Source: JACTUC01 sp964477685 (GTDB lineage Archaea > Thermoproteota > Methanomethylicia > Methanomethylicales > Methanomethylicaceae). From it: a DNA stretch of 28,444 bases. The stretch lies in NCBI GenBank assembly GCA_964477685.1, contig CAYZHK010000012.1, forward strand, positions 1 through 28,444, written 5' to 3'. The notes beneath the pieces are model-generated. The model ran no database searches and was not told where the DNA came from. It saw only the letters and a program-made list of their open reading frames with translations. This document shows positions 21,111 to 28,444 of the stretch, one piece after another. The position numbers and the translations under genes are program-made. Each line of letters begins with the position of its first letter. Position 1 is the first letter of the stretch.

Positions 21111-22175
21111 TTGCTCAACAGAAATGGGCTCGCCAGAACGCATGCTATTATTCTGATCGTGATAATTGTTTTCTCCATCGCCGGCTCTGTTGCTGGCCTG
21201 ATGTACTATCAGAGCGTTTCTGCATCTCCAGTCCTATTCAAGGACATGTCGGGGAGATCGGTGCAGATGAACAGCACTGCAAAAAGGATCATTATCACGG
21301 AATCGTACTGGACAGAGATAGCGTGTGTGCTGGGAGCCCAGGATAAAATAGTCGGAATTGGTTCATACGTCAAAGATTCTGTCTTCATACCGGCTGTGGT
21401 CAAGAATTTGACCGTAGTAGGAAACATGTTTACTGGTGTCAACCTGGAAACGATGGTCTCTCTTAACCCAGATGTCGTGATCATGGACTTTGGGTATGGC
21501 AAGTCAAGCGAGATCGTGGCGGGTCTTGAAGGGCTGGGTATCCCGGTGGTCACGCTCCGTGGCTCTAGCTTTAATGACATAGTGACAGCTATCCAGATGA
21601 TAGGAAAGGTGGTGGGGGCAGAGCCAAGGGCTGGCGCGTTGGTCTCCTATATGAACAGCAGCCTTGCCCCCATCATCTCAAAGTCTGCCAGTATCCCCGA
21701 TGCGCTCCGGCCCACCGTACTGATAATCAACCTGGATGTCTGGAATAACGGGCTAATCTACTGCTACGCCAATAGCAGCTGGGGGCAGTCTGTCAACGAC
21801 GTTGGCGGCATCAACCTGGCATTGCGGGACAACCCAACACTTCCGAATATCAAGGTCAACATGGAACAGGTCCTGGCCTGGAACCCCGACATTATGGTGA
21901 TAGTGGGAAGGACCAATTCATCACTTGCCGGTCAGCTGGCCTCGATGAACAGCAGCCTGTGGCCAGAACTCGATGCTGTCAAGGAAGGTAGGGTTTTCAC
22001 AATACTGACGGGTGCCAAAGACCCAAATGCATTCTTGGACTGGACACCCAGACTGATCGTTGGCGAGATCCAACTGGCGAAGATGATACAGCCTTCTGCC
22101 TTCGCCTCTCTCGACTGGAACTCCACCGCAGCAACCCTCTTTTCACAGTACTATGGCACAACTCTGGCAGGATAA
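21111..22175 (+). CDS. ABC importer substrate-binding protein (iron/siderophore or cobalamin type), membrane-anchored
   Basis: A 354-residue protein with TTG start fixed by GGAGG eight bases upstream. Residues about 12-32 (AIILIVIIVFSIAGSVAGLMYY) form an uncleaved N-terminal anchor or signal. The rest is the periplasmic-binding-protein type 2 fold of the BtuF/FepB family: VLFKDMSGRSVQMNSTAKRII, ETMVSLNPDVVIMDFGYG, IPVVTLRGSSFNDIVTAIQMIGKVVG, and the late VNMEQVLAWNPDIMVIVGR. It captures the ligand outside the membrane and delivers it to the FecCD permease encoded next. Ferric chelates, heme, molybdate/tungstate-like oxyanions or cobamides are all possible for this family; sequence alone does not decide. 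First gene of a three-gene operon. Confidence 0.9.
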   Translation: MLNRNGLARTHAIILIVIIVFSIAGSVAGLMYYQSVSASPVLFKDMSGRSVQMNSTAKRIIITESYWTEIACVLGAQDKIVGIGSYVKDSVFIPAVVKNLTVVGNMFTGVNLETMVSLNPDVVIMDFGYGKSSEIVAGLEGLGIPVVTLRGSSFNDIVTAIQMIGKVVGAEPRAGALVSYMNSSLAPIISKSASIPDALRPTVLIINLDVWNNGLIYCYANSSWGQSVNDVGGINLALRDNPTLPNIKVNMEQVLAWNPDIMVIVGRTNSSLAGQLASMNSSLWPELDAVKEGRVFTILTGAKDPNAFLDWTPRLIVGEIQLAKMIQPSAFASLDWNSTAATLFSQYYGTTLAG

Positions 22176-22211
22176 ACCTTCCATCATTTTTCCACACCAA
22201 GGGTATCAATA

Positions 22212-23222
22212 ATGCAGATCACCAAGCGTGAACTCAAGCTCATCGTCCTCCTGCTATCACCGGTCCTTGCAGTCTTCTTCTCCCTCTTCATAGGCACCTA
22301 CTCAATCCCCCCGGACTCAATTTTCTCAATCTTCTGGTCAAAGCTGACCGGCTCGCAGAGCGCCATTCCAGCCATCTATGAGAGAGTTATCTTCGAGATC
22401 CGATTGCCCAGGATCCTACTGGGGCTCCTCGGGGGGATGGCCCTCTCGGTCTCAGGCGCCTCTCTGCAGAGCCTGTTCCGGAATCCCCTTGTCGACTCCT
22501 ACATCCTGGGGGTCTCTGCCGGCGCCGGGTTGGGAGCGGCCTTCGCTATTGCCTATCTGCCAAACCTGGTGGGTATGGCGCAGCTGCTGGCTTTTCTATT
22601 CGGTTTTGGCGCCTTCCTAATGACCTATTATGCTGCGAGGACCCGGGGGGAGACTCCTGTCCTCTCGCTGGTCCTTGGCGGTATAATAGTCACCGCACTC
22701 CTCTCCGCTGGCCAAACCATAGTGAAGTTTATGACATCGCCCGAGCAGTTGGCGGGGATAGTCTATTGGCTGATGGGGAGCCTTGCCAGCGCAAATTGGC
22801 ACGACGCGCTAGTTATTCTCCCCTTCGTTATCATCAGTTTTGCAATAATACTGCTGATGAGATGGCGGCTTAATGTTCTCTCCATGGGTGACGAGGAAGC
22901 CAAGTCTCTTGGTGTTAATGTTGAGAGGGACAGGAGAATTGTCCTGGTCACAACAACGCTCATGACCTCAGCCTTCGTCTCTGTGGCAGGAATAATCGGC
23001 TGGATCGGGCTGATCATACCCCCAATTGTCCGCATGCTGATGAGAACATCCGACAACAGAATTGTGATACCGGTCTCCGGGGCCCTAGGCGCCCTAACAC
23101 TGATCCTGGCGGACGATATAGCGCGGTCTCTGATGAGCTTCGAGCTTCCCGTCGGAATACTAACGACGTTGATAGGCGCCCCCTTCTTCCTTTACCTGCT
23201 GAAGCGGAGGGGATCGCAATGA
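22212..23222 (+). CDS. FecCD/BtuC-family ABC importer permease
   Basis: A 336-residue membrane protein with about ten helices. Family marks are RLPRILLGLLGGMALSVSGASLQ, FRNPLVDSYILGVSAGAG, the coupling region GDEEAKSLGVNVERDR and the IGWIGLIIPPIVRML segment. It forms the homodimeric channel for a siderophore, heme or cobamide. ATG 22212 is 36 bases after the binding-protein stop, with a modest AAGGG ahead. Its end overlaps the ATPase start by four bases (ATGA), so the two are translationally coupled. Confidence 0.95.
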   Translation: MQITKRELKLIVLLLSPVLAVFFSLFIGTYSIPPDSIFSIFWSKLTGSQSAIPAIYERVIFEIRLPRILLGLLGGMALSVSGASLQSLFRNPLVDSYILGVSAGAGLGAAFAIAYLPNLVGMAQLLAFLFGFGAFLMTYYAARTRGETPVLSLVLGGIIVTALLSAGQTIVKFMTSPEQLAGIVYWLMGSLASANWHDALVILPFVIISFAIILLMRWRLNVLSMGDEEAKSLGVNVERDRRIVLVTTTLMTSAFVSVAGIIGWIGLIIPPIVRMLMRTSDNRIVIPVSGALGALTLILADDIARSLMSFELPVGILTTLIGAPFFLYLLKRRGSQ

Positions 23223-23992
23223 AAGAGGTGATCGGCGTAAGGCACTTGGGCTTCTCCTATGGAGGCACTTTCTCCCTGCAGGATATTTCCTTCACGGTCA
23301 GGGAGGGAGAGGCCCTTGTGCTGCTCGGCCCCAACGGGTGCGGCAAGACGACGCTGCTCAAATGCATCAATGCCCTCCTCTCCCCCTCCACTGGTGAGAT
23401 TGAGGTTGCCGGCGACAATATGAGGGGACTCAGCAGGGCCGAGCTGTCAAGGCGCATAGGCTTCGTGCCACAGACTCACATACCCCCCTTCCCATACACC
23501 GTCCTCGATGTCGTCCTGATGGGAAGGGCCTCACATCTCAGCATGTTCCAGCAGCCCAGCGGCAGGGACTATGAACTCTCTCAGGCTGCCCTGGAACTGG
23601 TGGGCATATCTGGCATGCAGGACAGGGTCTACACGCAGATCAGCGGAGGCGAGAGGCAGCTGGTCCTCATAGCGCGGGCGATCGCCCAGGAACCCAAGGC
23701 ACTCCTTCTCGATGAGCCCACGGCCCACCTTGATTTCAAAAACCAGCTTGTCGTCCTGAGGATGGTAAAGCGGATCTGCAACGAAAGGGGGCTGAGCGTG
23801 GTCATGAGCCTCCACGACCCCAACCACGCCCTCACCTTCTCAGATAAGGTGGCACTGATAGCGAACGGAAGGCTGCTGGCTATGGGCACCCCGCTGGATG
23901 TGATCACCCCCCAATCCATCATGAAGGCCTATGGAATAGCCACAAAAATGATATCCCACGATACCGGCAACATCCTTGTGCCTATGGAGTGA
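23219..23992 (+). CDS. ABC importer ATPase (FepC/BtuD family)
   Basis: A 257-residue ATPase of the iron-chelate/vitamin B12 class. The Walker A motif is GPNGCGKT (37-44), the Q-loop Q85 (VPQTH), the signature SGGERQ (142-147), the Walker B ALLLDEPTAHLD (161-172) and the switch H199 (SLHDPNHAL). The ATGA overlap with the permease gene shows coupled translation. It is the last gene of the importer operon; no clear terminator follows before the promoter of the RHH gene. Confidence 0.96.
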   Translation: MKEVIGVRHLGFSYGGTFSLQDISFTVREGEALVLLGPNGCGKTTLLKCINALLSPSTGEIEVAGDNMRGLSRAELSRRIGFVPQTHIPPFPYTVLDVVLMGRASHLSMFQQPSGRDYELSQAALELVGISGMQDRVYTQISGGERQLVLIARAIAQEPKALLLDEPTAHLDFKNQLVVLRMVKRICNERGLSVVMSLHDPNHALTFSDKVALIANGRLLAMGTPLDVITPQSIMKAYGIATKMISHDTGNILVPME

Positions 23993-24015
23993 CTAGGTTA
24001 ATTTAATAAGAATTC

Positions 24016-24026
24016 GAAATATATAG
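24016..24026 (+). promoter_or_regulatory. TATA box of the RHH regulator pair
   Basis: GAAATATATAG lies 18-28 bases before ATG 24044. This spacing puts the transcription start on or next to the start codon, implying a leaderless message, in line with the absence of a ribosome site. Confidence 0.7.
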
Positions 24027-24043
24027 AATCAAAATCAAACGCT

Positions 24044-24697
24044 ATGGCGGAGGGCGGCGACCAGCCTCGCCCTGCTCCGTTCGGAGTTGTTTTGAAAGAG
24101 CCAAGGGACGAAGGTCTCATCATGAAGAGCGAAAGGCGAAGGACGTTTGTGGCAAGGGAAGACCTGCTCTCTCAGATAAACGACATGGCAAAGAAGAGCG
24201 GGAGGAGCATGTACGACGCCATAAACGAGACCTTCGAGACGGCCCTGAAGGCCAATGAAGAGGGGGTGAACCTGCGGAGCGCCCTCGAAGAGCAGGGTCT
24301 TATCAGGGACGCCCGGGAGAAGGGCTTCATAATGGGATTGGAGAATCTCTGGATCGACATGGCTGAGATCTCCTATTCCAAGTCAAAATCCGAAGCCCTC
24401 CGGGTCTGGAACAATGCGGGCATATGGTTCGGGAAGCGGTACGTTGCAGACAAAAGAGACCCGGTCCAGTCCTTCTCACGGGACATCAAAAAGTTCTTCT
24501 GGAACGTGCCCGACTTCGAAATAACCTCCTCCAAGTCCGAGGTATCGGTTAGGGCCATCAGTCCAAAGTTCACAGAGTCCTATGCCCGCCTCTTCTCATC
24601 CTTCCTGGAAGGGGCGCTGGAGGCCATGAACTTTGCCATCGGGTCGAGGGAAGTTTCAAATGGGAGTGTAAGGATTACAGGTCTCAGAAGAGGATAG
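24044..24697 (+). CDS. RHH-type putative regulator with C-terminal sensor-like domain (paralog 1)
   Basis: A 217-residue protein. After a ~28-residue Pro-rich lead, residues about 30-72 fit a ribbon-helix-helix DNA-binding unit: strand RRTFVAR, helix EDLLSQINDMAKKSG, helix SMYDAINETFETALKAN. The C-terminal domain (about 95-215) has WNNAGIWFGKRYV, RDPVQSFSRDIKKFF and FSSFLEGALEAMNFAI. It shares this layout with the next gene, and the pattern loosely recalls 4-vinyl-reductase (V4R) ligand-binding domains. ATG 24044 is supported by the TATA spacing; ATG 24123 would leave just the RHH and sensor. The stop is TAG. I do not know a described family with this exact fusion; a one-component regulator is inferred. 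Confidence 0.8.
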   Translation: MAEGGDQPRPAPFGVVLKEPRDEGLIMKSERRRTFVAREDLLSQINDMAKKSGRSMYDAINETFETALKANEEGVNLRSALEEQGLIRDAREKGFIMGLENLWIDMAEISYSKSKSEALRVWNNAGIWFGKRYVADKRDPVQSFSRDIKKFFWNVPDFEITSSKSEVSVRAISPKFTESYARLFSSFLEGALEAMNFAIGSREVSNGSVRITGLRRG

Positions 24698-24710
24698 CCA
24701 TAGCGATCCC

Positions 24711-25313
24711 ATGGGGCTACCGCAGATGACGCAGAAACCTCGCGGCAAGAAATTGGTCTACGTCTCCGAGGACATTGTGGACTCTATCTCGGAGATCACC
24801 AAGAAGCGCGGGGAGTCGATAACCAAGTTTGTGGAGGACACCCTCAATGAGGGAGTTAAGGTTGTTAGGCTGGGCTATGCCCCCGAGGACGCAAGCGAGA
24901 TAATGGAGATCATCCAGGTCCAGCGGGTCCTTGGGGGAACATTTGTCCCGCTGGACGTTCTGAACTTCGTCTCAAGCTCCGAGTCTCCAGAGCAGAAGCA
25001 GGGCCAGGGGGCCAAGTGGAACGAGAGCGGTAGGCTCTACGGCAGGTACATCAAGGAGCGCTTCGGCGACCCCATAAGGGCCTTCAGGGCGTTCCTCAGG
25101 GTGATGCGGTGGGACCTGAACGAGGTGGGGCTGAACAGGGAAGGCGACTCGGTCTCGCTCCGTTGCGTCTCCACATCCCTCAGCGGCGAAGGGACAACGT
25201 ACCTTTTCGAATTTTTGAAGGGAGCCATGGGCGGCATGGGCCTCCGCATCACCAAGAGCGACTGCATGAAGGGCATGATCTTGATGGAAATGGCTTCAGA
25301 GGCTGAAAAATGA
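24711..25313 (+). CDS. RHH-type putative regulator with C-terminal sensor-like domain (paralog 2)
   Basis: A 200-residue protein starting at ATG 24711, 13 bases after paralog 1 (ATG 24726 is an alternative; neither has a clear ribosome site). The RHH unit is at about 10-52: strand KKLVYVS, helix EDIVDSISEITKKRG, helix ESITKFVEDTLNEGVKVV. The C-terminal domain (about 100-195) has WNESGRLYGRYI, GDPIRAFRAFLRVMRW, VSLRCVSTSLSG and YLFEFLKGAMGGMGLRI, aligning with paralog 1 at the Trp-Asn, Gly-x-x-x-Gly, Asp-Pro and Phe-Leu-x-Gly-Ala positions. The final SDCMKGMILMEM recalls the end of V4R domains. The pair may form a heteromeric regulator of the flanking importer or surface-protein genes (inference). 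Confidence 0.8.
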   Translation: MGLPQMTQKPRGKKLVYVSEDIVDSISEITKKRGESITKFVEDTLNEGVKVVRLGYAPEDASEIMEIIQVQRVLGGTFVPLDVLNFVSSSESPEQKQGQGAKWNESGRLYGRYIKERFGDPIRAFRAFLRVMRWDLNEVGLNREGDSVSLRCVSTSLSGEGTTYLFEFLKGAMGGMGLRITKSDCMKGMILMEMASEAEK

Positions 25314-25350
25314 GCCCGGATTCTGTACTGACAGACATATGCACAGAACA

Positions 25351-25362
25351 TTAATCGATTAA
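25351..25362. repeat. Perfect 12-bp palindrome upstream of the surface-protein gene
   Basis: TTAATCGATTAA is a perfect palindrome in the 157-base gap before the surface-protein gene, followed by a run of As. It may be a regulator site or part of the terminator of the RHH pair. Confidence 0.5.
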
Positions 25363-25367
25363 AAAAA

Positions 25368-25391
25368 AGTACATATATTCTGGTATATACT
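25368..25391. repeat. Imperfect 24-bp inverted repeat ahead of the surface-protein promoter
   Basis: The left arm AGTACATATA and right arm TATATACT flank TTCTGG, giving a near-symmetric AT-rich element about 20 bases upstream of the TATA box. An operator or activator-binding site is plausible. Confidence 0.45.
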
Positions 25392-25410
25392 AGCAAAGGG
25401 TTCACGCAAG

Positions 25411-25420
25411 CTATATATAT
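25411..25420 (+). promoter_or_regulatory. TATA box of the surface-protein gene
   Basis: CTATATATAT, 51-60 bases before the GTG start, predicts transcription near 25440. The leader then carries GGTGA at 25459-25463, seven bases before GTG 25471. Confidence 0.75.
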
Positions 25421-25470
25421 CGTACCCCAGGAGAGATTGTTCCACGAATAAACAATTTGGTGAGAGAAAA

Positions 25471-27810
25471 GTGAAAAAGAGTTCTGCTATACTATTGACT
25501 GCTCTTCTATTGCTCTCAACGTTTGCCTTTGTAGCTCCTGTGCGCGCTTCAACTGGTGCCCAGTTGTTTGCCGTATGGGACGGCAGTACGCTTACCCAAG
25601 CCGTCTACAACGTCACAATAAAGGCTGGCGACTCCGAGGTGCAGGCTATTGATGGCGTGTCTACCAGCGGAGATTTTGCAATGATCTTCAGCATCAATGG
25701 CTCCTTGGAAACACCGGTGAAGTTCGCCGGAGCAGGCTTCGACCTCTACATTAGCAAGGATTACTATTCCCATCTGAGCGCAGACGACAAGGAATATGCA
25801 ACCGGCTTCAGCAAGGCTGTTCTCTATGCAACAGACCTGACCACAAAGAACGTTTCCAATTCAATCCTGAAAGATGGCAAAGGCACATTCCAGTATGGTA
25901 ATGTGACCGATGGTGACACCACCTATGCGATTGTTGTCGGCCCCATTCCATTTGACATCACCGCTGACTACAAGTACATAAAGGTCTATGACGGTTCGAG
26001 TGACCAGGTTGCAGTGGCTGGAATATTGATAATCCTTCCCAGCTTCTCAATTTCTCCAAATCATGGAGCTCCATGCACAACAGTGACCCTCACGGGCGTA
26101 GCGCTTCCTGCTGATACACTCTACAACTTGACCTATGGCTCTTTGGAGGATTACGAATTCATAGGCCAAGCCATGTCAGGTGCAGATGGGAAACTCTCCT
26201 ACACTTGGCAGATCATAGACCGCATGTCCACTGATTACGTTGGAGACATTGACGTAATCGGTATTCATGTAATAACTAATGACACTGGTATAGATCAAGG
26301 CACTTTGGATAATGACGCAGCGGCAATATTCTGGGAAACCCAGTCCTACTTCACAAGTCTCAACATTGATGGCCATAACCGGACTGACTTCCTCAATAAC
26401 ACTGGACCCTACGATGTTTACGTCTTCAGTGACATTACGCTCAAAGGCGGTTTCTGGTGCGTAAGCTGTGGCCATGTGACAGTCACAGTGGATGGAATTG
26501 CCCTCGGCACATTCTCACTCAACAACGATGGCAACTTCACAGCGACCTTTGTAATCCCTGAACTTTCAAACGGAAACCATGTCATTAAGGTCAATGATTG
26601 CAGCAAGACTTGGACATTCAACATTACAGTCAATCCAACGCTTATCGTAACACCTGAGAGTGGTCCTGTCGGCACAGTCATTACAGTGACGGCCTATGGC
26701 TTCGATCCAGAAAATGTCTATTACCTCTACTGGGCTGGCCTCTGCGCCACTGAAGAGGATAGTGGACTTACTGGCTATAATGCTAGGGTCTGGATTGCTA
26801 ACGCGACGGTTGGCTCAAATGGCAAATTCAATATGTCCGAACCAATAACATACGTTGTTCCACACGTCGTCGGAGGATACCATGATGTGGAAGCTTGGGT
26901 CGATGTCAATTGGACACAAGTTGCACTGGATGGCTACAACTACACCATTCTCCCTAACTGGGAACTTTGGCCAGGGGCAGGATATGAATACGCTGAGGAC
27001 CAGTTCTACGTGACTCCAACCATCACTGTGAATCCATCAACCTTTGCCAATGATGGGACGACCTTCTGGGTCAACGGCACGGGATTCGATCCACAGCTCG
27101 CCTATACAATCAATGTTGACAACAACGCCTACAGTGTACCGAACTTCGGCTATGAGTTCGAATTCTATGACTGGGGCTGGGTATACAACCCATCCGGCTC
27201 CGTTGTCGCTTCGGACCTTTGCGGTGACCTCTCTATCCAACTGGTCAAGGCAGGTTTCAGGCCAGGTCTGCATGTGGTGAGCCTCACAGCCTCCAACTAC
27301 AACGACTATTGGGATATGGGTGAGGATCCACGCACAGGCTTTTGGGCCATCCCAACGGACATCGTCGACTGGGGCATGGGATTCTTCCCTGTTGATGTCT
27401 ACGCAACCTTCACTGTGACCACAGAGGGCGACGCAGTGGTCGATAGCTTCAACACCACACTAACATCGCTCAATGCCCACATAACTTCGATAGAGAATGA
27501 CATCGCTACGCTGACGACCGATGTCGGCACCCTTCAGGTGAGCGTCTCTTCCCTGGACGCAAAGGTGACAAACGTCCAGAATGGCATTGCAACAGTCCAG
27601 ACAACCCTCGGCACGATGACAGGCACTCTGACCGGCATATCCGGTGACATGGCAACTGTCAAGACCCAAGTAGGCACAATCAATGCAAAAGTTGCATCGT
27701 TCCTGCCAGTGGACATGATGCCCGTCTGGATAGCGGTCATCTTCGCGATAATCGCGGCGATAGCCTCCATCTACGGCGTGCTCGTGATCCGCAGCAAGAT
27801 TGCACAGTAA
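25471..27810 (+). CDS. Large secreted surface (S-layer or stalk-like) protein with C-terminal coiled coil and anchor
   Basis: A 779-residue protein with GTG start and a GGTGA ribosome site. Residues 1-26 are a clear signal peptide (KKSSAILLTALLLLSTFAFVAPVRA). The ectodomain is beta-rich with repeated Ig-like segments, seen in recurring phrases such as SISPNHGAPCTTVTLTG, VTPESGPVGTVITVTAYGFDPE and VNPSTFANDGTTFWVNGTGFDP. It is dense in Asn-x-Ser/Thr sequons, aromatic residues and Asp. Residues about 653-740 form a heptad coiled coil (IENDIATLTTDVGTLQVSV and similar), and 748-772 a membrane helix (VWIAVIFAIIAAIASIYGVLVI) with a short basic tail. This ectodomain-stalk-anchor order resembles archaeal S-layer stalk proteins. 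Codons are AT-richer than in neighbours; with strong promoter and terminator signals this suggests high expression. Confidence 0.85.
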   Translation: MKKSSAILLTALLLLSTFAFVAPVRASTGAQLFAVWDGSTLTQAVYNVTIKAGDSEVQAIDGVSTSGDFAMIFSINGSLETPVKFAGAGFDLYISKDYYSHLSADDKEYATGFSKAVLYATDLTTKNVSNSILKDGKGTFQYGNVTDGDTTYAIVVGPIPFDITADYKYIKVYDGSSDQVAVAGILIILPSFSISPNHGAPCTTVTLTGVALPADTLYNLTYGSLEDYEFIGQAMSGADGKLSYTWQIIDRMSTDYVGDIDVIGIHVITNDTGIDQGTLDNDAAAIFWETQSYFTSLNIDGHNRTDFLNNTGPYDVYVFSDITLKGGFWCVSCGHVTVTVDGIALGTFSLNNDGNFTATFVIPELSNGNHVIKVNDCSKTWTFNITVNPTLIVTPESGPVGTVITVTAYGFDPENVYYLYWAGLCATEEDSGLTGYNARVWIANATVGSNGKFNMSEPITYVVPHVVGGYHDVEAWVDVNWTQVALDGYNYTILPNWELWPGAGYEYAEDQFYVTPTITVNPSTFANDGTTFWVNGTGFDPQLAYTINVDNNAYSVPNFGYEFEFYDWGWVYNPSGSVVASDLCGDLSIQLVKAGFRPGLHVVSLTASNYNDYWDMGEDPRTGFWAIPTDIVDWGMGFFPVDVYATFTVTTEGDAVVDSFNTTLTSLNAHITSIENDIATLTTDVGTLQVSVSSLDAKVTNVQNGIATVQTTLGTMTGTLTGISGDMATVKTQVGTINAKVASFLPVDMMPVWIAVIFAIIAAIASIYGVLVIRSKIAQ

Positions 27811-27838
27811 GCTGTGCAAAACTTTTTCTTTTTTTTAT
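27800..27838 (+). terminator. Strong hairpin and T-tract terminator of the surface-protein gene
   Basis: TTGCACAG and CTGTGCAA (27800-27807 and 27812-27819) make a perfect eight-pair stem. The loop TAAG carries the stop codon itself. The stem is followed by TTTTTCTTTTTTTTAT. Such a bacterial-like intrinsic terminator overlapping the stop codon is unusual for archaea. Confidence 0.8.
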
Positions 27839-27839
27839 A

Positions 27840-28444
27840 TTACATTTCAGGGCAATATTTTGCTAGATGGTGCTCTTCTAAAAAACGAACCAACTTTTGC
27901 CTTGAAGGCAGGTTGGACCTGGCTCCAAAGCCCCCAATCTTCATCCCGGCCACTGCCTGCCCGAGGCTGAGGCACTCCTCCATCTCCCGGCCCCTGAGGG
28001 TACCAAATAAAAATCCTGCATCAAATGCATCCCCCGCTCCAGTCGTATCCACCGCGCGAACATCGAAGGAGGGCTGGCAGTACAGCTCTTCCCCCCTGGC
28101 CGAGTAGACCCCCTCCCTGCCACGCTTGACGACCACGGTGCCGACCCTCTTTGCCAGCAGTTCCGCTCCCTTTGCCAACGGCAGTCCTGTGAGTGCCGTG
28201 CACTCCTTTTCATTGAGGAGAAGCAGATCCAGGCCAACCAGCGAGCCCACCACCAGCTCCTTCACCCCCCCTCCCGGATCGAGAGAGATGCGGTAGCCTT
28301 TGCGGGTGCCAAGCACCTTTCTCAGCACAGCCCTGCTCACGTTCGAAAGGTGGACAATCCCCGTCTCCGGAATGCCTCCATCAAGGGCTGATGCAAGACT
28401 CTCATTGGCCCCCCTGAAGGCCACCATGCTCCTGCGGCCCTGCC
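27840..28444 (-). CDS. PfkB-family carbohydrate/nucleoside kinase, N-terminus cut off by window edge
   Basis: About 200 C-terminal residues of a ribokinase/PfkB-family enzyme; the frame stays open to the window end, so the N-terminal part is missing. The early SMVAFRGANESLA corresponds to the substrate-lid region. The middle NEKECTALTG is the typical family motif, followed by VVVKRGREGVYS. The ATP/anion-hole motif with the catalytic Asp is DTTGAGDAFDAGFL. ATG 28427 is an internal Met, not the start. The family phosphorylates ribose, fructose, adenosine or other sugars/nucleosides; the substrate cannot be assigned. It converges with the surface-protein gene, 29 bases from its stop. Confidence 0.93.
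   Translation of the reverse strand, partial: QGRRSMVAFRGANESLASALDGGIPETGIVHLSNVSRAVLRKVLGTRKGYRISLDPGGGVKELVVGSLVGLDLLLLNEKECTALTGLPLAKGAELLAKRVGTVVVKRGREGVYSARGEELYCQPSFDVRAVDTTGAGDAFDAGFLFGTLRGREMEECLSLGQAVAGMKIGGFGARSNLPSRQKLVRFLEEHHLAKYCPEM

Noticed and set aside
1..28444. tRNA, rRNA, CRISPR array or insertion sequence
   Set aside because: Reading all intergenic gaps (the largest about 180 bases) showed no T-loop or anticodon-arm pattern, no regularly spaced repeats, and no transposase motif or terminal inverted repeats.

Overview
The window is archaeal. It has archaeal-type information and central-metabolism genes: an RqcH/NEMF-family ribosome quality control factor, an ATP-dependent DNA ligase, a stand-alone TRAM protein, a type II (archaeal) GAPDH, an archaeal phosphoglycerate kinase, a cupin-type glucose-6-phosphate isomerase and an EMC6-like membrane protein. 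TATA-like boxes sit 25-40 bases ahead of several genes, and several others use Shine-Dalgarno sites and GTG or TTG starts. The lineage cannot be fixed from the window alone. A TACK archaeon (Bathyarchaeia or Methanomethylicia type) or a related uncultivated group is my best guess, with low confidence. A run of ten Ns shows that this is draft, probably metagenomic, sequence.

Layout. 1-1602: a cut-off class I fumarase alpha subunit (minus strand), a divergent small unknown protein, and an EMC6-like membrane protein whose 5' end overlaps that of rqcH. 1584-4137: rqcH, then a CBS-pair protein with a zinc ribbon. 4317-8233: a very tight five-gene operon of two four-CBS proteins, a Mut7-C/PIN-like nuclease with a zinc ribbon, an AMMECR1 protein and a MurG/UGT-like glycosyltransferase. 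8254-10482: a stand-alone Lrp/AsnC ligand-binding (RAM) domain, a membrane-anchored transglutaminase-like protein and a flavin reductase-like protein. 10631-12097: an NCS1 nucleobase/hydantoin-type transporter broken by one in-frame TAG. 12271-15867: a coiled-coil protein of unknown function, a HAD phosphatase, DNA ligase and a TRAM protein.

15953-21032 is a sugar-phosphate and glycolysis cluster on one strand: cupin PGI, PGK, type II GAPDH, a universal stress protein that appears to start at ATT, and a phosphohexomutase. 21111-23992 is an iron/siderophore/cobalamin-type ABC importer (binding protein, FecCD permease, ATPase) behind a perfect 14-bp palindrome and a TATA box. 24044-25313 encodes two tandem paralogous ribbon-helix-helix regulators with a shared C-terminal sensor-like domain. 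25471-27810 encodes a large secreted, membrane-anchored surface (S-layer/stalk-like) protein with strong expression signals and a textbook hairpin terminator. A cut-off PfkB-family sugar/nucleoside kinase closes the window on the minus strand.

Most deserving of a second look: the CBS/Mut7-C/AMMECR1/glycosyltransferase operon, the RHH-sensor pair, the interrupted transporter, the ATT-start usp gene, and the N-gap, which looks like an unmerged 5-base contig overlap. No tRNA, rRNA, CRISPR array or insertion sequence was recognised, and no gene-free stretch exceeds about 180 bases.
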